From Verrucomicrobiota bacterium (lineage in GTDB: Bacteria; Verrucomicrobiota; Verrucomicrobiia; Verrucomicrobiales; DEV007): a stretch of 64,000 nucleotides of DNA. The position numbers were made by a program, and so were the translations under genes. The notes beneath the pieces are model-generated. The model saw only the letters and a list, made by a program, of their open reading frames with translations. It was not told where the DNA came from and searched no databases. Shown piece by piece: positions 8,949 to 19,200 of the stretch (position 1 is its first letter; each line of letters starts with the position of its first letter). The DNA lies in the NCBI GenBank assembly GCA_030625775.1, contig DAOUQC010000009.1, positions 1 through 64,000 of the forward strand, read 5' to 3'.

Positions 8949-10666
8949 CCGGTGTGAGCTTCCTCTGTGGCGTCAGTGGTCGTCACCAACAACACTTCTT
9001 CAGGCGTGGTTTCGCCCTCAAAGACTTTCATCCAGCCATATTCGCGCAGGGAAACGAAGCCCTCCTTATTTGCCTGGGTTAAGATTTCACTGCTTGATGC
9101 TCCGCTGGTTATGAGCTTCTCAACCTGTGAGGTCACCACACAAATTTCATAGATGGCCAAGCGCCCCAAATAACCGGTATCCCGACAAGCTTCACAACCC
9201 ACCGCACGATACACCTGTCCTGTTTGCCCCTTATAACTGGCTTCATCACCAGGTGTTTTGCATTTGTCACACAGGCGACGAACCAGACGCTGAGCCATGA
9301 AGGCACGAACGGAACTAGCCACCAGAAAGGCTTCTACTCCCATATCGGTGAGCCGGGCAATCCCTCCGACGGCATCATTGGTATGCAGGGTGCTGAACAC
9401 CAGATGCCCGGTCAGCGCCGAGCGAATGGCAATTTGGGCCGTCTCCAAATCCCGGATCTCCCCCACCATGATCACGTTTGGATCAGAGCGCAAAATACTG
9501 CGCAGGCCAGCGGCAAAGGTCAGGTTGATCTCGGGTTTGACCGCAATTTGCATCACTCCCTCCAGCTTGTGCTCCACCGGATCTTCCACGGTAACGATCC
9601 GGGTGCCAGGAACATTCAGGTTTTCAAGGAAACAATACAAACTGGTGCTTTTCCCGCATCCGGTTGGCCCGGTTAACAGGATAATGCCGTTGGATAAGGA
9701 GAGCAGGCTATCCACAATTTCCCTTGTGTGGGGCAGCACCTCCAAACGCTCCAGATCAAAGGCTTCGCGCATCAACAGGCGCAAGCTCACACTCTCCCCT
9801 TCGACCGTAGGAACAGTTGCCACACGTACATCCACTCCCTGTCCATCTGATTCCAAGTGAATGCGTCCATCCTGCGGCATCCTTTTTTCGGCTATGTCCA
9901 GGCTCGCCATCACTTTCAAGCGTGCAATCACTGCCGGTTGCAGGGACTTGATGTTTTCAGGCACTAATACATCCTGCAGCACCCCGTCAATTCGATAACG
10001 AATGCGCAAGTCATCTGGTAGTGGCTCCACATGAATATCTGTCGCCCTTTGTTCCAATGCACCTCGAATGAACTGATTCACGAATCGCACCACCGAGGCT
10101 TCGTCGTCCACCTCATCCAGAACATTGATCTCTTCATGCAATTCCAGCACATCAAGATCCACGTCACGGCCCGAGAGTAATTTTTCCAGGGTATCACCAC
10201 CCACCCCATACAGGGCCTGCAAGCCATCAAATATTTTTTTGCGCGAAGCCAGCACCCATTGCACCGGCAAATCCAGTTGATGCTGTACCGCCTGCGCCTT
10301 GAGCAAATCAAAAGGATCGTAAGTCGCCAGAATGAGATAAGTTTTCTCCCCTTCCTTTTTCACCAGATCCAAAGGTAGTAAGCGCTGCGTCAACGCCAGT
10401 CTGGCGGAACAGGTTTTCCTAAGATCCTTGATGTTTACCTGGGCTTTGATCAGATCATCCATCAGCGGCATATCCAGGCGGTCTGCAAGATGACGGAAGA
10501 ACTCAACCTCTTTCACCAAGCCTTGGTCCAACAGTTCGTCAATCGCAGAGCGCTGCTGCCGGGCAGCATCCCCTATCGCTTTGGTCAGGTTTTCAATATC
10601 GTCGCAGCCGGAAAAGACTGCGCACTCCCTGAAAACCTCCTTCAACTGTTTTGCTCCACTTTGCAC
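8945..10666 (-). CDS. gspE: Type II secretion / type IV pilus assembly ATPase (GspE/PilB family)
   Basis: This 573-residue cytoplasmic hexameric ATPase powers pseudopilus or pilus assembly. An N-terminal MshEN/GspE-N-like domain (about 30-150) precedes the ATPase core. Walker A is GPTGCGKS (about 335), the Asp box and Walker B region contain SDPNVIMVGEIRD (about 395), and the His box is TLHTNDA. A zinc-binding pair, CDKC and CEAC, typical of GspE/PilB lies near residues 470-500. All expected motifs are intact. It is the first gene of a two-gene operon with gspF. About 690 bp of gene-poor DNA lie upstream. Confidence 0.93.
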   Translation of the reverse strand: MQSGAKQLKEVFRECAVFSGCDDIENLTKAIGDAARQQRSAIDELLDQGLVKEVEFFRHLADRLDMPLMDDLIKAQVNIKDLRKTCSARLALTQRLLPLDLVKKEGEKTYLILATYDPFDLLKAQAVQHQLDLPVQWVLASRKKIFDGLQALYGVGGDTLEKLLSGRDVDLDVLELHEEINVLDEVDDEASVVRFVNQFIRGALEQRATDIHVEPLPDDLRIRYRIDGVLQDVLVPENIKSLQPAVIARLKVMASLDIAEKRMPQDGRIHLESDGQGVDVRVATVPTVEGESVSLRLLMREAFDLERLEVLPHTREIVDSLLSLSNGIILLTGPTGCGKSTSLYCFLENLNVPGTRIVTVEDPVEHKLEGVMQIAVKPEINLTFAAGLRSILRSDPNVIMVGEIRDLETAQIAIRSALTGHLVFSTLHTNDAVGGIARLTDMGVEAFLVASSVRAFMAQRLVRRLCDKCKTPGDEASYKGQTGQVYRAVGCEACRDTGYLGRLAIYEICVVTSQVEKLITSGASSSEILTQANKEGFVSLREYGWMKVFEGETTPEEVLLVTTTDATEEAHTG

Positions 10667-11352
10667 TGCTTACTAAATCGGCAAACCTACCATATCCGAA
10701 GGGAAAAGGAAAGCCCGGCAGAAGGGGGCTGGGATACCAAGTATCAGTGCCTGCATGCGTAAGTATTTCATAGATTGTCCGACGATCCACTATCTCAGCT
10801 CCACAATGAAGCAACATCGGGGATTTTTACCAACTCTGACAGCGCTTGGAAAAAAAGGGTATCGACTTCGTGTCTGCGACCCAACTGTTCGACACTACGA
10901 CAGCCTGCATCCAATACTCCACCCAAACTCACTCCGTAGTGAGTATTGGCACAATCTATATAGCGAGTGGTTCAAACGGAAGGGAGCATCCGCGCGATCT
11001 GATTTTGGCAAACTCTTGAAAGGGTTACCTGGTTTTTCCCCGTCGCCCCTTGCGTAAAACTTGCTCGCTTAGAGAGATGGTTCCGAAGGCGGAATACCAC
11101 TAGAGTTTTTTTACCGTTCCCTCTTAATGTAGGATCATCACGCCGGACTGGATCGATGGCAACATGCTTAGTTTTATCAGCCCATTGATTGAGCATGGCT
11201 TGACTTGGTTTTTGTAATTCTTCAATCGCCATCATCTCAGCTTGATTTGCATCCATGCCCTGGTGGAAATGGAAAAAGGCAAAGTGATGGATGTTATTCT
11301 GGCTTAAAAAACAATTTCCCAACACCCTGGGACACGGATTACCTGTCTCCGC
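10667..11352. other. Gene-poor, apparently decayed region
   Basis: About 690 bases without a gene I can support. Open frames on both strands are short, lack known motifs and overlap each other. A recognisable relic of a DUF1501 gene lies at 11257-11307, suggesting that this stretch is degraded coding DNA. No tRNA or structured RNA was recognised. Confidence 0.6.
11257..11307 (+). pseudogene. Relic of the 3' end of a DUF1501 gene
   Basis: The plus strand encodes ALVEMEKGKVMDVILA followed by a stop. The intact DUF1501 protein at 14673-16103 ends ALVEMEKGKPVDGIIA and a stop. The DNA identity is also high, with GCCCTGGTGGAAATGG continuing into AAAAAGGCAA in both. No homologous frame is visible upstream of 11257, so only the last 16 codons remain. 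Confidence 0.65.
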
Positions 11353-11679
11353 TCAGTGGCAGCCCCCGCAGCCGCCCGATTTGCTTTGCACAACTTGATC
11401 CCTCTCCCTCGCCAATTTCACCAGGACAGCTAAAAAACCAAAAGCCAACGAGACCACTCCTCCTAACATTAAAACTTGCCATAACGATATCGAGCTGCCC
11501 AGCCCGTCAAGAGCATTGCTCAACGGCTCTTTGAGCTCCGCCATTCCCTCTGCCGTTTCAAGAGCCCCTTCAAAATCATTGACAACCCGCCCCACACGAA
11601 ACGACTCAGCCACAGCCCCAACGGCCAAACAGATGAGCCCAATCAATATCAATCGGATCGAATGCAGTTTACTCCTCAT
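11353..11679 (-). CDS. Small membrane protein with a cysteine-rich GGCGGCH tail
   Basis: The 108-residue protein has two membrane spans (about 9-27 and 67-90) flanking a roughly 40-residue extracytoplasmic loop that may be helical. After a charged stretch (KLARERDQVVQ) it ends in SKSGGCGGCH, a potential cytoplasmic metal-binding tail. I do not recognise the family. The start is ATG at 11679; no Shine-Dalgarno is visible, and a 16-bp palindrome (11680-11695) directly abuts the start codon. It is divergent from the PSD1-cytochrome gene about 300 bp away, and the intervening DNA is A- and C-rich with nothing else recognised. Confidence 0.65.
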   Translation of the reverse strand: MRSKLHSIRLILIGLICLAVGAVAESFRVGRVVNDFEGALETAEGMAELKEPLSNALDGLGSSISLWQVLMLGGVVSLAFGFLAVLVKLARERDQVVQSKSGGCGGCH

Positions 11680-11695
11680 TTTTTGATATCAAAAA
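11680..11695. promoter_or_regulatory. 16-bp perfect palindrome next to a start codon
   Basis: TTTTTGATATCAAAAA is fully self-complementary and lies immediately upstream of the ATG at 11679 on the minus strand. It is a candidate operator for the small membrane protein gene. The half-sites resemble TTGAT/ATCAA but without the 4-base spacer of FNR sites. Confidence 0.35.
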
Positions 11696-11979
11696 TTATT
11701 GGATTACTAATGAGCAAATTCCTGACCAAAATTCTTGTCCCGTAAAACCGAGATTAGTCCAAGCTCTTTTGAAACCCTGACAAATTCCCCCATATAAAAA
11801 ACTATACCCCAGCCAAAAAATGCTTCAATGCACATTTACCCTCTCCCTTCCAGAACACTTGCCGCTCCTTTTTCACACCTTCATCTCACAAAAATCGAAC
11901 ATCTCGCCTTATAAACGGTCAAAATCACACCTTTACCCCCTATCCCCCCCGCACAAGTCTCGGTCCAGCTGCCCGTCTC

Positions 11980-14649
11980 ATGAGCCTCACCCATTCCTAT
12001 CCCCGTTTGAACAAACATCGCTCAATTGCAGTTCTGTTTTTCGCCATCGGCCTGTCTTCAGTCCACGCTGAAAAACTCACCTTCGAGCAGCACATCCGCC
12101 CCATTCTCAAAGCCAACTGCTTTCAGTGCCATGGGGAGGACAAGGAGCTGAAAGGCGATCTCGATCTTCGGCTGCGTAAGGCCATCGTCAAAGGCGGCAA
12201 AAACGGTCCCACCCTCATTCCCGGAGACCATAAAAAAAGCCCCCTTTTCACCCTCACTCAAAAAGGCGAAATGCCCCCCGATGAGCATCCCGCTCTCAAG
12301 CCGAAGGAAATCGAACTCATCGCCCGCTGGATTGATCAAAATGCTCCCACCGCTTATCCCGAGCCTGATCAAATTCCGGCCGCTGGTGAACTGATCATTA
12401 CCGGTGATGAACGCGCCCACTGGTCCTTTCAGCCAATCAATAAACCGGCGCTTCCAAAACTCAAATCACCGGCTGGTAGCAATCCCATCGATTTATTCAT
12501 CGCTCGCAAGCTCACCGGGAAAAAACTGAGTACCTCTCCCGAAGCCTCACGTATCAAATTGATCCGTCGCGCCACTTTTGATCTCACCGGCCTGCCGCCC
12601 ACCAACAATGAGATCGATGATTTCCTGCAGGACAAATCGCCCGATGCCTGGGAACGGGTGATTGATCGCCTGCTCGCCTCCCCGCGCTACGGAGAACGCT
12701 GGGGACGTCACTGGCTGGACGCTGCCGGCTATGCAGATTCCGAAGGTTACAACGACAAAGACATCGTTCGCACGGATGCCTGGCGCTACCGGGATTATGT
12801 CATCCGCGCCTTCAACAGTGACAAGCCCATCGATCAATTTGTCATCGAGCAGATCGCTGGGGATGAACTCTCCGGTGCCACGCTCGCCAATGCCCAGGGA
12901 CTCGCCAACGGTAACCCCGAAGCTCTGGAAAAACTCACCGCTACCGCCTTCCTGCGCATGGGCCCCGACGGCACGGCCTCTGCTCCGGGGACCGAGCAGG
13001 CCAAGGCCGCCAACCAAAATATCACCGAAACGCTCAAGATCGTTTCCTCCTCACTGCTCGGTTTGACCGTCGCCTGCGCGGAATGCCATCACCACCGTTT
13101 CGACCCCATTCCCCAGGAAGATTTTTATCGCCTGCGTGCCGTTTTTGCCCCTGCCTTCGACACCACTCACTGGCGCAAACCTGCCAGCCGCCGACTGGCC
13201 TTGTTATCAGAAGCCGATAAAAAATGCTCGGACACTATCGAGGCGGAAGCCAAAAAAATCGATGCGTTCACCAAAGCAAAAGCGAAGGAAGTCGCGGCGC
13301 TTATTTTCGAGCGTGTGATCAGTCGACTGCCTGAAAAACACCGCAAGTTCGCCAGGGAAACCTACAACACGCCTAAAGACAAACGCACTCCGGAGCAGGT
13401 GAAATTCATTACCGAAAAATACACGGTCATCAATGTGCCAACAACATTCGGCAGTATCGGCAGCGGCCTGGGACTCTATATCAACGTCGAAAAAGATGCC
13501 AAGGAATTGGAGAAAAGCATCAAACTTTATCAGGATGCCGCGGCTGGATTGCGCAAGACCAAACCCCTGCCTGATTATATTCGAGTCACCGTGGAAGACA
13601 CCGCCAACAAAGCTCCAGTCACCAATGTATTTTATCGCGGAGATCACACTTCGCCCAAAGACGATGTCATGGTTCCATCGGATTTCACCGTGCTTGCGAC
13701 GGCGGACAGCACTCCCTTCGCGGATAACAACAAGGACCTGCCCACCACCGGACGCCGACTGGCTTATGCCAAACATCTCACCAGTGGCAAACATCCTTTG
13801 ACCGCCCGGGTGCTGGTCAACCGCTTCTGGATGCATCACTTTGGTCGTGGAATCGTCAACACTCCGGGAGACTTCGGCCTGCGTGGTAGCGCGCCCTCAC
13901 ATCCCGAACTGCTCGACTGGCTCGCTGCCGACTTCATGGAAAACGACTGGCGTTTGAAACGTTTCCATAAGCTGCTTATGACTTCCTCCACCTACCGGCA
14001 GGATTCGGTCCGCCGTCCGGATCATGATCTGGTCGATGCGGAAAACACCCTGCTGTGGCGGATGCCGGTGCAAAGACTCGAAGCCGAGACCATTCGCGAC
14101 AGCATTCTAGCAGTGACCGGAAAACTCAACCTCACGCCCTACGGCGCACCCATCCCGGTGGTTCTGAGCCGGGTTGGTGCTCTCGTGGTGGGCGGAGATA
14201 AAATTTCAACCGACGAACGGGAATACAAACGCTCGGTTTATGTGCAGACCAGACGCTCTCAGTTGGCGTCCATCCTCGATGTTTTTGACGCCCCGCAAAT
14301 GGCACCCAACTGCGAGCTCCGAACTTCTTCAACAGTTACCCCGCAATCCCTCGCGCTGATGAACAGCGATTTTGTTCTCAAGCAAGCTTCCCTGTTTGCC
14401 AACCGCGTGATAGCTGAAACCGGTGTAAAGGCGAATTCCGATACCCACATCCGCCACGCTTGGCAACTCTCCTGCGGTGAGGCTCCGAGTGAGGCCGAGT
14501 TCACCGAACTCAAACGACTCTTCGACGTGCAGAAATCTTTATTCGAGACTTCCAAGAGTGCCAAAGACAAAACCTCCCCCGATAAAAAAGCGCTCACCAC
14601 TCTTTGCCAGGTTCTATTTCAAACCAACCGCTTCCTTTACGTCTATTAG
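11980..14649 (+). CDS. PSD1-type cytochrome protein with DUF1549 and DUF1553 domains (first copy)
   Basis: The 889-residue exported protein has a signal peptide (hydrophobic stretch IAVLFFAIGLSSVHA). A planctomycete-type c-haem domain follows, with CFQCH at about residues 46-50 and the typical EQHIRPILKANC lead-in. The DUF1549 domain contains LTGLPPTNNEI, GERWGRHWLDAAGYADSEGY and CAECHHHRFDPIPQEDFY. The C-terminal DUF1553 domain contains NRFWMHHFGRGIV, GDFGLRGSAPSHPELLDWLA and ALMNSDFV. The family is abundant in Planctomycetes and Verrucomicrobiota and is almost always paired with DUF1501; its reaction is not established, and a periplasmic redox or polysaccharide-related role is often assumed. 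The start at 11980 is the only one giving a full signal peptide. It lies 23 bp from the DUF1501 gene. Confidence 0.9.
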   Translation: MSLTHSYPRLNKHRSIAVLFFAIGLSSVHAEKLTFEQHIRPILKANCFQCHGEDKELKGDLDLRLRKAIVKGGKNGPTLIPGDHKKSPLFTLTQKGEMPPDEHPALKPKEIELIARWIDQNAPTAYPEPDQIPAAGELIITGDERAHWSFQPINKPALPKLKSPAGSNPIDLFIARKLTGKKLSTSPEASRIKLIRRATFDLTGLPPTNNEIDDFLQDKSPDAWERVIDRLLASPRYGERWGRHWLDAAGYADSEGYNDKDIVRTDAWRYRDYVIRAFNSDKPIDQFVIEQIAGDELSGATLANAQGLANGNPEALEKLTATAFLRMGPDGTASAPGTEQAKAANQNITETLKIVSSSLLGLTVACAECHHHRFDPIPQEDFYRLRAVFAPAFDTTHWRKPASRRLALLSEADKKCSDTIEAEAKKIDAFTKAKAKEVAALIFERVISRLPEKHRKFARETYNTPKDKRTPEQVKFITEKYTVINVPTTFGSIGSGLGLYINVEKDAKELEKSIKLYQDAAAGLRKTKPLPDYIRVTVEDTANKAPVTNVFYRGDHTSPKDDVMVPSDFTVLATADSTPFADNNKDLPTTGRRLAYAKHLTSGKHPLTARVLVNRFWMHHFGRGIVNTPGDFGLRGSAPSHPELLDWLAADFMENDWRLKRFHKLLMTSSTYRQDSVRRPDHDLVDAENTLLWRMPVQRLEAETIRDSILAVTGKLNLTPYGAPIPVVLSRVGALVVGGDKISTDEREYKRSVYVQTRRSQLASILDVFDAPQMAPNCELRTSSTVTPQSLALMNSDFVLKQASLFANRVIAETGVKANSDTHIRHAWQLSCGEAPSEAEFTELKRLFDVQKSLFETSKSAKDKTSPDKKALTTLCQVLFQTNRFLYVY

Positions 14650-14672
14650 TATTTTAAAAAAACGTTCCCGCC

Positions 14673-16103
14673 ATGAACTCCAGTCGCCGACATTTCCTTT
14701 CCCAAAACGCCCTGGGCATTTCTTCACTCGCTCTGACAGCTCTGCTCAAGGACGACGGATTACTCGCCGCTACCAACAAACCCAATCTCACACAGAAAAC
14801 TTATGATCTTTCGGCCAAGGATCCGCAAAAGGAGCCGCAAGCCAAAGCGATGATCTCGATGTTCATGGGTGGTGGGCCGAGCCATCTGGAACTGCTCGAT
14901 CCTAAACCGATGCTGGACAAATACGCCGGCAAACCTTTTCCCAATGCCAAGAACCTCAAGTTCGACAATGTCGGGGGGGCTAGCCCCATCATCATGCCTT
15001 CGGCCTACGCCTTTGAAAAATGCGGACAGTCCGGCACCGAAATTTCTGAACTGCTTCCCGAACTCAAAACCATCAGCGATGACATCACCGTCATCCGCTC
15101 GATGACCCTGCCCAATATCCGCAACCACGTCGCCGGCATGCGCGCGCTGACCACTGGACGCGGACAGGCCGGGCACCCCTCCCTTGGCAGTTGGATCACT
15201 TACGGACTCGGATCGGAAACTGATAACCTGCCCTCCTTTGTCGCCCTCATCGTCGGCGGCAACCCTCCCGGATCCCCCTTCTGGGATTCCGTTCAACTTC
15301 CATCCATCTATCAGGGAACCGTCGTTCGCGAAACTACGCCACGTATCATGAACCTGACTCCACCAGCCCACTTGAAGGGAGCGGCTCAGAAGGAACAACT
15401 GGCCACGCTGGAAAAACTAAACCAACTCGATCTCAAGAATTACCCCGGTGAAAATGATCTCTCGGCACGCATCGCCTCTTACGAGCTCGCCGCCAAGATG
15501 CAGACATCCGCCACTGACGCGCTCGACCTGAGCAAGGAAACCGCTGCCACGCGCAAACTTTACGGCCTCGAGGACAAGAATACCAAACAGCTTGCCGAAG
15601 CCTGTATCATCGCCCGCCGACTGGTCGAACGCGGTGTGCGCTTTGTCCAGATCTGGAATTACGCCTGGGACATGCATTCAAACATCACCGCAGCCATCAA
15701 AACCCGCACCGAACGCGTCGACCAACCCTGTGCTGCCCTCGTCAAGGATCTCAAATCCCGTGGCCTGCTCGACTCCACCATCGTGCAATGGGGTGGTGAA
15801 ATGGGACGCCTGCCCGTCATTCAATATCGTGGCCCGGGTAAGCCTCCCGGCCGCGATCACAATACCGAAGGTTTCTCCATCTGGATGGCCGGTGGCGGCA
15901 TCAAAGGCGGGCACGTACACGGCGCCACCGACGAATTCGGACACGTCGCTGTCGACCAACCCGTCACCCAGCATGACTTCCATGCTACGATATTGAAACA
16001 GTTCGGCCTCGACCAGAACAAGCTTACCTACAAGCAAAACGCCCTGCCCATTGCCCTGGTGGAAATGGAAAAAGGCAAGCCGGTGGATGGCATCATCGCC
16101 TGA
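14673..16103 (+). CDS. DUF1501 protein, Tat-exported (first copy)
   Basis: The 476-residue protein begins MNSSRRHFLSQNALGISS, a twin-arginine (SRRHFL) signal. The body is the DUF1501 / alkaline-phosphatase-like fold found next to PSD1 cytochromes, with MFMGGGPSHLELLDPKPML near residue 65, a central RRLVERGVRFVQIWN, VQWGGEMGRLPV, and the GRDHNTEGFSIWMAGGGIKGG motif with likely metal-binding Asp/His residues. It ends ALVEMEKGKPVDGIIA. It forms an operon with the upstream PSD1 gene. The molecular function is unproven; DUF1501 proteins are distantly related to sulfatases and phosphatases. Confidence 0.9.
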   Translation: MNSSRRHFLSQNALGISSLALTALLKDDGLLAATNKPNLTQKTYDLSAKDPQKEPQAKAMISMFMGGGPSHLELLDPKPMLDKYAGKPFPNAKNLKFDNVGGASPIIMPSAYAFEKCGQSGTEISELLPELKTISDDITVIRSMTLPNIRNHVAGMRALTTGRGQAGHPSLGSWITYGLGSETDNLPSFVALIVGGNPPGSPFWDSVQLPSIYQGTVVRETTPRIMNLTPPAHLKGAAQKEQLATLEKLNQLDLKNYPGENDLSARIASYELAAKMQTSATDALDLSKETAATRKLYGLEDKNTKQLAEACIIARRLVERGVRFVQIWNYAWDMHSNITAAIKTRTERVDQPCAALVKDLKSRGLLDSTIVQWGGEMGRLPVIQYRGPGKPPGRDHNTEGFSIWMAGGGIKGGHVHGATDEFGHVAVDQPVTQHDFHATILKQFGLDQNKLTYKQNALPIALVEMEKGKPVDGIIA

Positions 16104-16131
16104 TAAAAAGTCTTTGCAGCACACGGTAATG

Positions 16132-16219
16132 CGGATTGCCAATCCGTTCTTCTCGAACAGACCTAAGTGCTACCCCTCGCCTCCCACGCAAACTGCACTG
16201 AACGCAATGACATTGCGTT
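16132..16219. repeat. Two intergenic palindromes upstream of the ankyrin gene
   Basis: CGGATT-GCC-AATCCG occupies 16132-16146, and AACGCAATG-A-CATTGCGTT (9-bp perfect arms with a 1-base spacer) occupies 16201-16219. A diverged copy of the second lies on the far side of the ankyrin gene (19699-19717). Confidence 0.6.
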
Positions 16220-16253
16220 GACACCCGAAGCCGGAAGTTCTAGCATCTCTACA

Positions 16254-19200
16254 ATGAAACTTCTCGCCTCAGTGCTGGCGATCCTGTTGACCGTTCCCCT
16301 TACTTTATTTTCCCAGGGAGATGAAAAATCCGTAGCAGCAGCGCAATTGCTGCAAGCGGTCGAGGCGAAGGATCATCCGGTGATCGAACAACTGCTCAAG
16401 CAGGGCGTTGATCCCAACAAAGCCTGGACCGACCCCAAAAAAGATTACCACAAGAGTGTGCTCCACATTGCGATCGACGAAGGTGACCACAAGACCATCA
16501 AATTGCTGCTCGATGGTGGAGCTGACGTCTGGGCTGAAGGTCAAAATGGCTGGCCTGCCTTTTTCTGGGCAAGTGATGAGGACAAACAGGACACTCTCAA
16601 ATTCCTGGTCGATTACGGTATCGATATCAATGGGGCAAACAGTGATGGAGAAACCCTTTTATCTTACAGCTTTCAAAGAGGTTCCATCGCAGAAGTGCGC
16701 TTTCTCCTTGAACTGGGAGCCGACCCGAATCTCCAGGACAAAGATGGAAAAACCGCATTCATGTGCCTGATAAACAGCGGAACAGGAGGCAGTAAAAAAT
16801 CGACAAAAATTTCCACTGAGCGGCTCAAGCTTTTCATCAAGCATAACGCGAATTTGAACCTTCAGGACAAACAGGGGCAAACAGCCTTGATGCGAGCTCT
16901 TCAGAACGATTTCGACACCTACGAAGCCAAGGCACTGTTGAAAGTCGGAGCCGATGTCCGGATTCGCGATCATCAAGGCCGGGATGCTCTTATGATTGCG
17001 TTGGATAACTGGCGCAGTAGAGAACTGACTCCCGGAATTCTCGAACAAAACCCTGATCTCACTATCGTTGACCAGGACGGCAACACAGTCTTGCTAGTTG
17101 CATTGAAAGCAGGGGAAGCTGAGCTGGCAGAAAAACTGATCAAAGCCGGAGCACAAATGAACATTGCCAACAAGGCAGGCCAGACAACTCTCCATTTGGC
17201 CGCCAGCCACTACGATCTGGAATTGATCAAACAACTGCTGAAGCAAAAAGCAGATCCCCATGCCGTCGATGAAGATGGAAACAATCCGATTCATTATATG
17301 TGCCGTTTTCTATCCAATGCCCGACTGGATCCAGAAATGGTTGGCGAAGTGTTTTACACATTGAAAAAAACAAAAATCAATCTCAAACTACCCAACTCAA
17401 ACGGCGACACCCCCCTTCATCGCGCAGCCGCCAACAATCCCCTCATGGTTCAGCTCTTACTGGAAAATGGGGCCGATGTCGAAGCCCTCAATCTAAAAGG
17501 CGAAACTCCCCTGACTCTGGCGCTTCAAGCCCAAAGGATCAACTCGGTGATCCACCTACTGAAACACGGGGCTGATGCAAACACCCAAAACAAAGGCGGA
17601 GGCACAGCCCTGCATCTGGCTCTGGAAAAAGCAAATCCCGAACTGGTTGACCTGCTTATGAAAGCGGGGGCGAATCCGAATCTTACGAGGAAAGACGGAA
17701 CCCTGCCATTGCATCTTGCAGTAAAGGCCTACCAAGCACGACTTCTCCTACCTGAAACATACTCCAAACTGGTCACGACCATGCTGGAAGCCACCCGGAA
17801 CCCAAGCCTGCCCGATACAGATGGCATCACCGCCCTGATGTGGTTAGCTGCCTCAAACCGCTCTGACCTGCTTACCAAACTGATAGCCAAAGCAGCCAAC
17901 CTGGATTCCCAGGCAACAGATGGTCGAACAGCAGCCATGTGGGCAGCCGTATCGGGAGCAGAGCATTCGCTTGCCACTCTCAAAAATGCCGGGGCCAATA
18001 TGGCTATCAAGGACAAGGCCGGGCGAAGCGTAGAAGACTGGATTCAACTGGGCCCCACAAACAGCCAGAGCACTCCACTTCTCCGCAAAACAAAAATATC
18101 AAACCAGAAACCTGAATCCCCGGCGGATGCCGTGGCACTAGGCGACAAAACCTACCTGAAGGACTGGCTAGCAAAAAACCCGGACAAAATCGATGGGGCC
18201 GATACCGAATTGCCCCTGCTGCAATTCGCTGCCATGCACGGCCGCACGTCTATTGTGAAAATGCTTCTTGATGCGGGAGCCAATCCAAAATTACAATCTG
18301 AATCCGGCACTCAAGCTTTGCACTGGGCGGTTGCCAACGGGCATGTCGAAGTGGTTAAACGGCTATTGGAAACCGATACCCTGGTTAATGCACTCAGCTC
18401 GGGATTTGCTGCTAATACGCTCACCTTGGCCATCCGCAACGGCCATGACGACATCTACCTGATGTTGATCAAAAAAGGAGCCAATCCCAGGATCAACAGC
18501 GGCTTGATGCTGCTCTCGGCGATGCAAACAGGCTCGATGGAGCAGCTCAAAATGTTGCTCGCCCATGGAGCGGATCCACTGCAGAACTTTGATGAAAATA
18601 GCGATACCGCGATCAGTCATGCCGGACAAGTCGGCAAGCCGATATTCCTCGAAGCCTTGCTGAAGAAATTACCCAAAAAACTCACCAAGGCTCGACAAAA
18701 ACGATTTGATCGTTCGCTGACCAAGGCCATGTACAATGCCTGCCTGTATGGACGAGGAGAAATGGTTCGTTATTTAATCAACTCGCTCGACATCGATCCC
18801 AATCTGAAATTTTCCGATAATCCCGATAAAGGCTCAGAGCAGGATCCGGATCCTTTTGCAGAAAAAGACCCTTTTGGAAGCCCGGAAAATCTCAATAAAT
18901 ACTCACCGTTTTCCCTCATGGTCGCCCACAACCAACCGGAGACCGTTCGCTTTTTGCTCGAATCCGGAGCCAGAATGCAAGGTCTGACCCGCAATCAGGA
19001 CAACCCGTTTATCCGCGCCCTTGAAAATAACTATTCGGATATGGTTGACCTGTTATTGGAATACAAAACACCGCTGGAATTACACGCCGAATATGATGGC
19101 GAAACCCCGCTGATGAATGTCGCCCGACTGGGGAATCTTGCTCAGGCAAAACGTCTGATCGCAGCGGGAGCCAAAGTGAATACCGTCAGTCTCTTGGATG

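Noticed and set aside
10955..11010. Possible tRNA-like stretch containing GGTTCAAAC
   Set aside because: No acceptor or anticodon stem can be formed around it.
10972..11325. 117-codon minus-strand open frame in the gap after gspE
   Set aside because: Its N-terminal part is the antisense of the DUF1501 relic, and the rest has no known motif or sensible start context.
11680..11695. FNR/CRP-type binding site
   Set aside because: TTGAT and ATCAA half-sites are present but without the required 4-base spacer; kept only as a generic palindrome.
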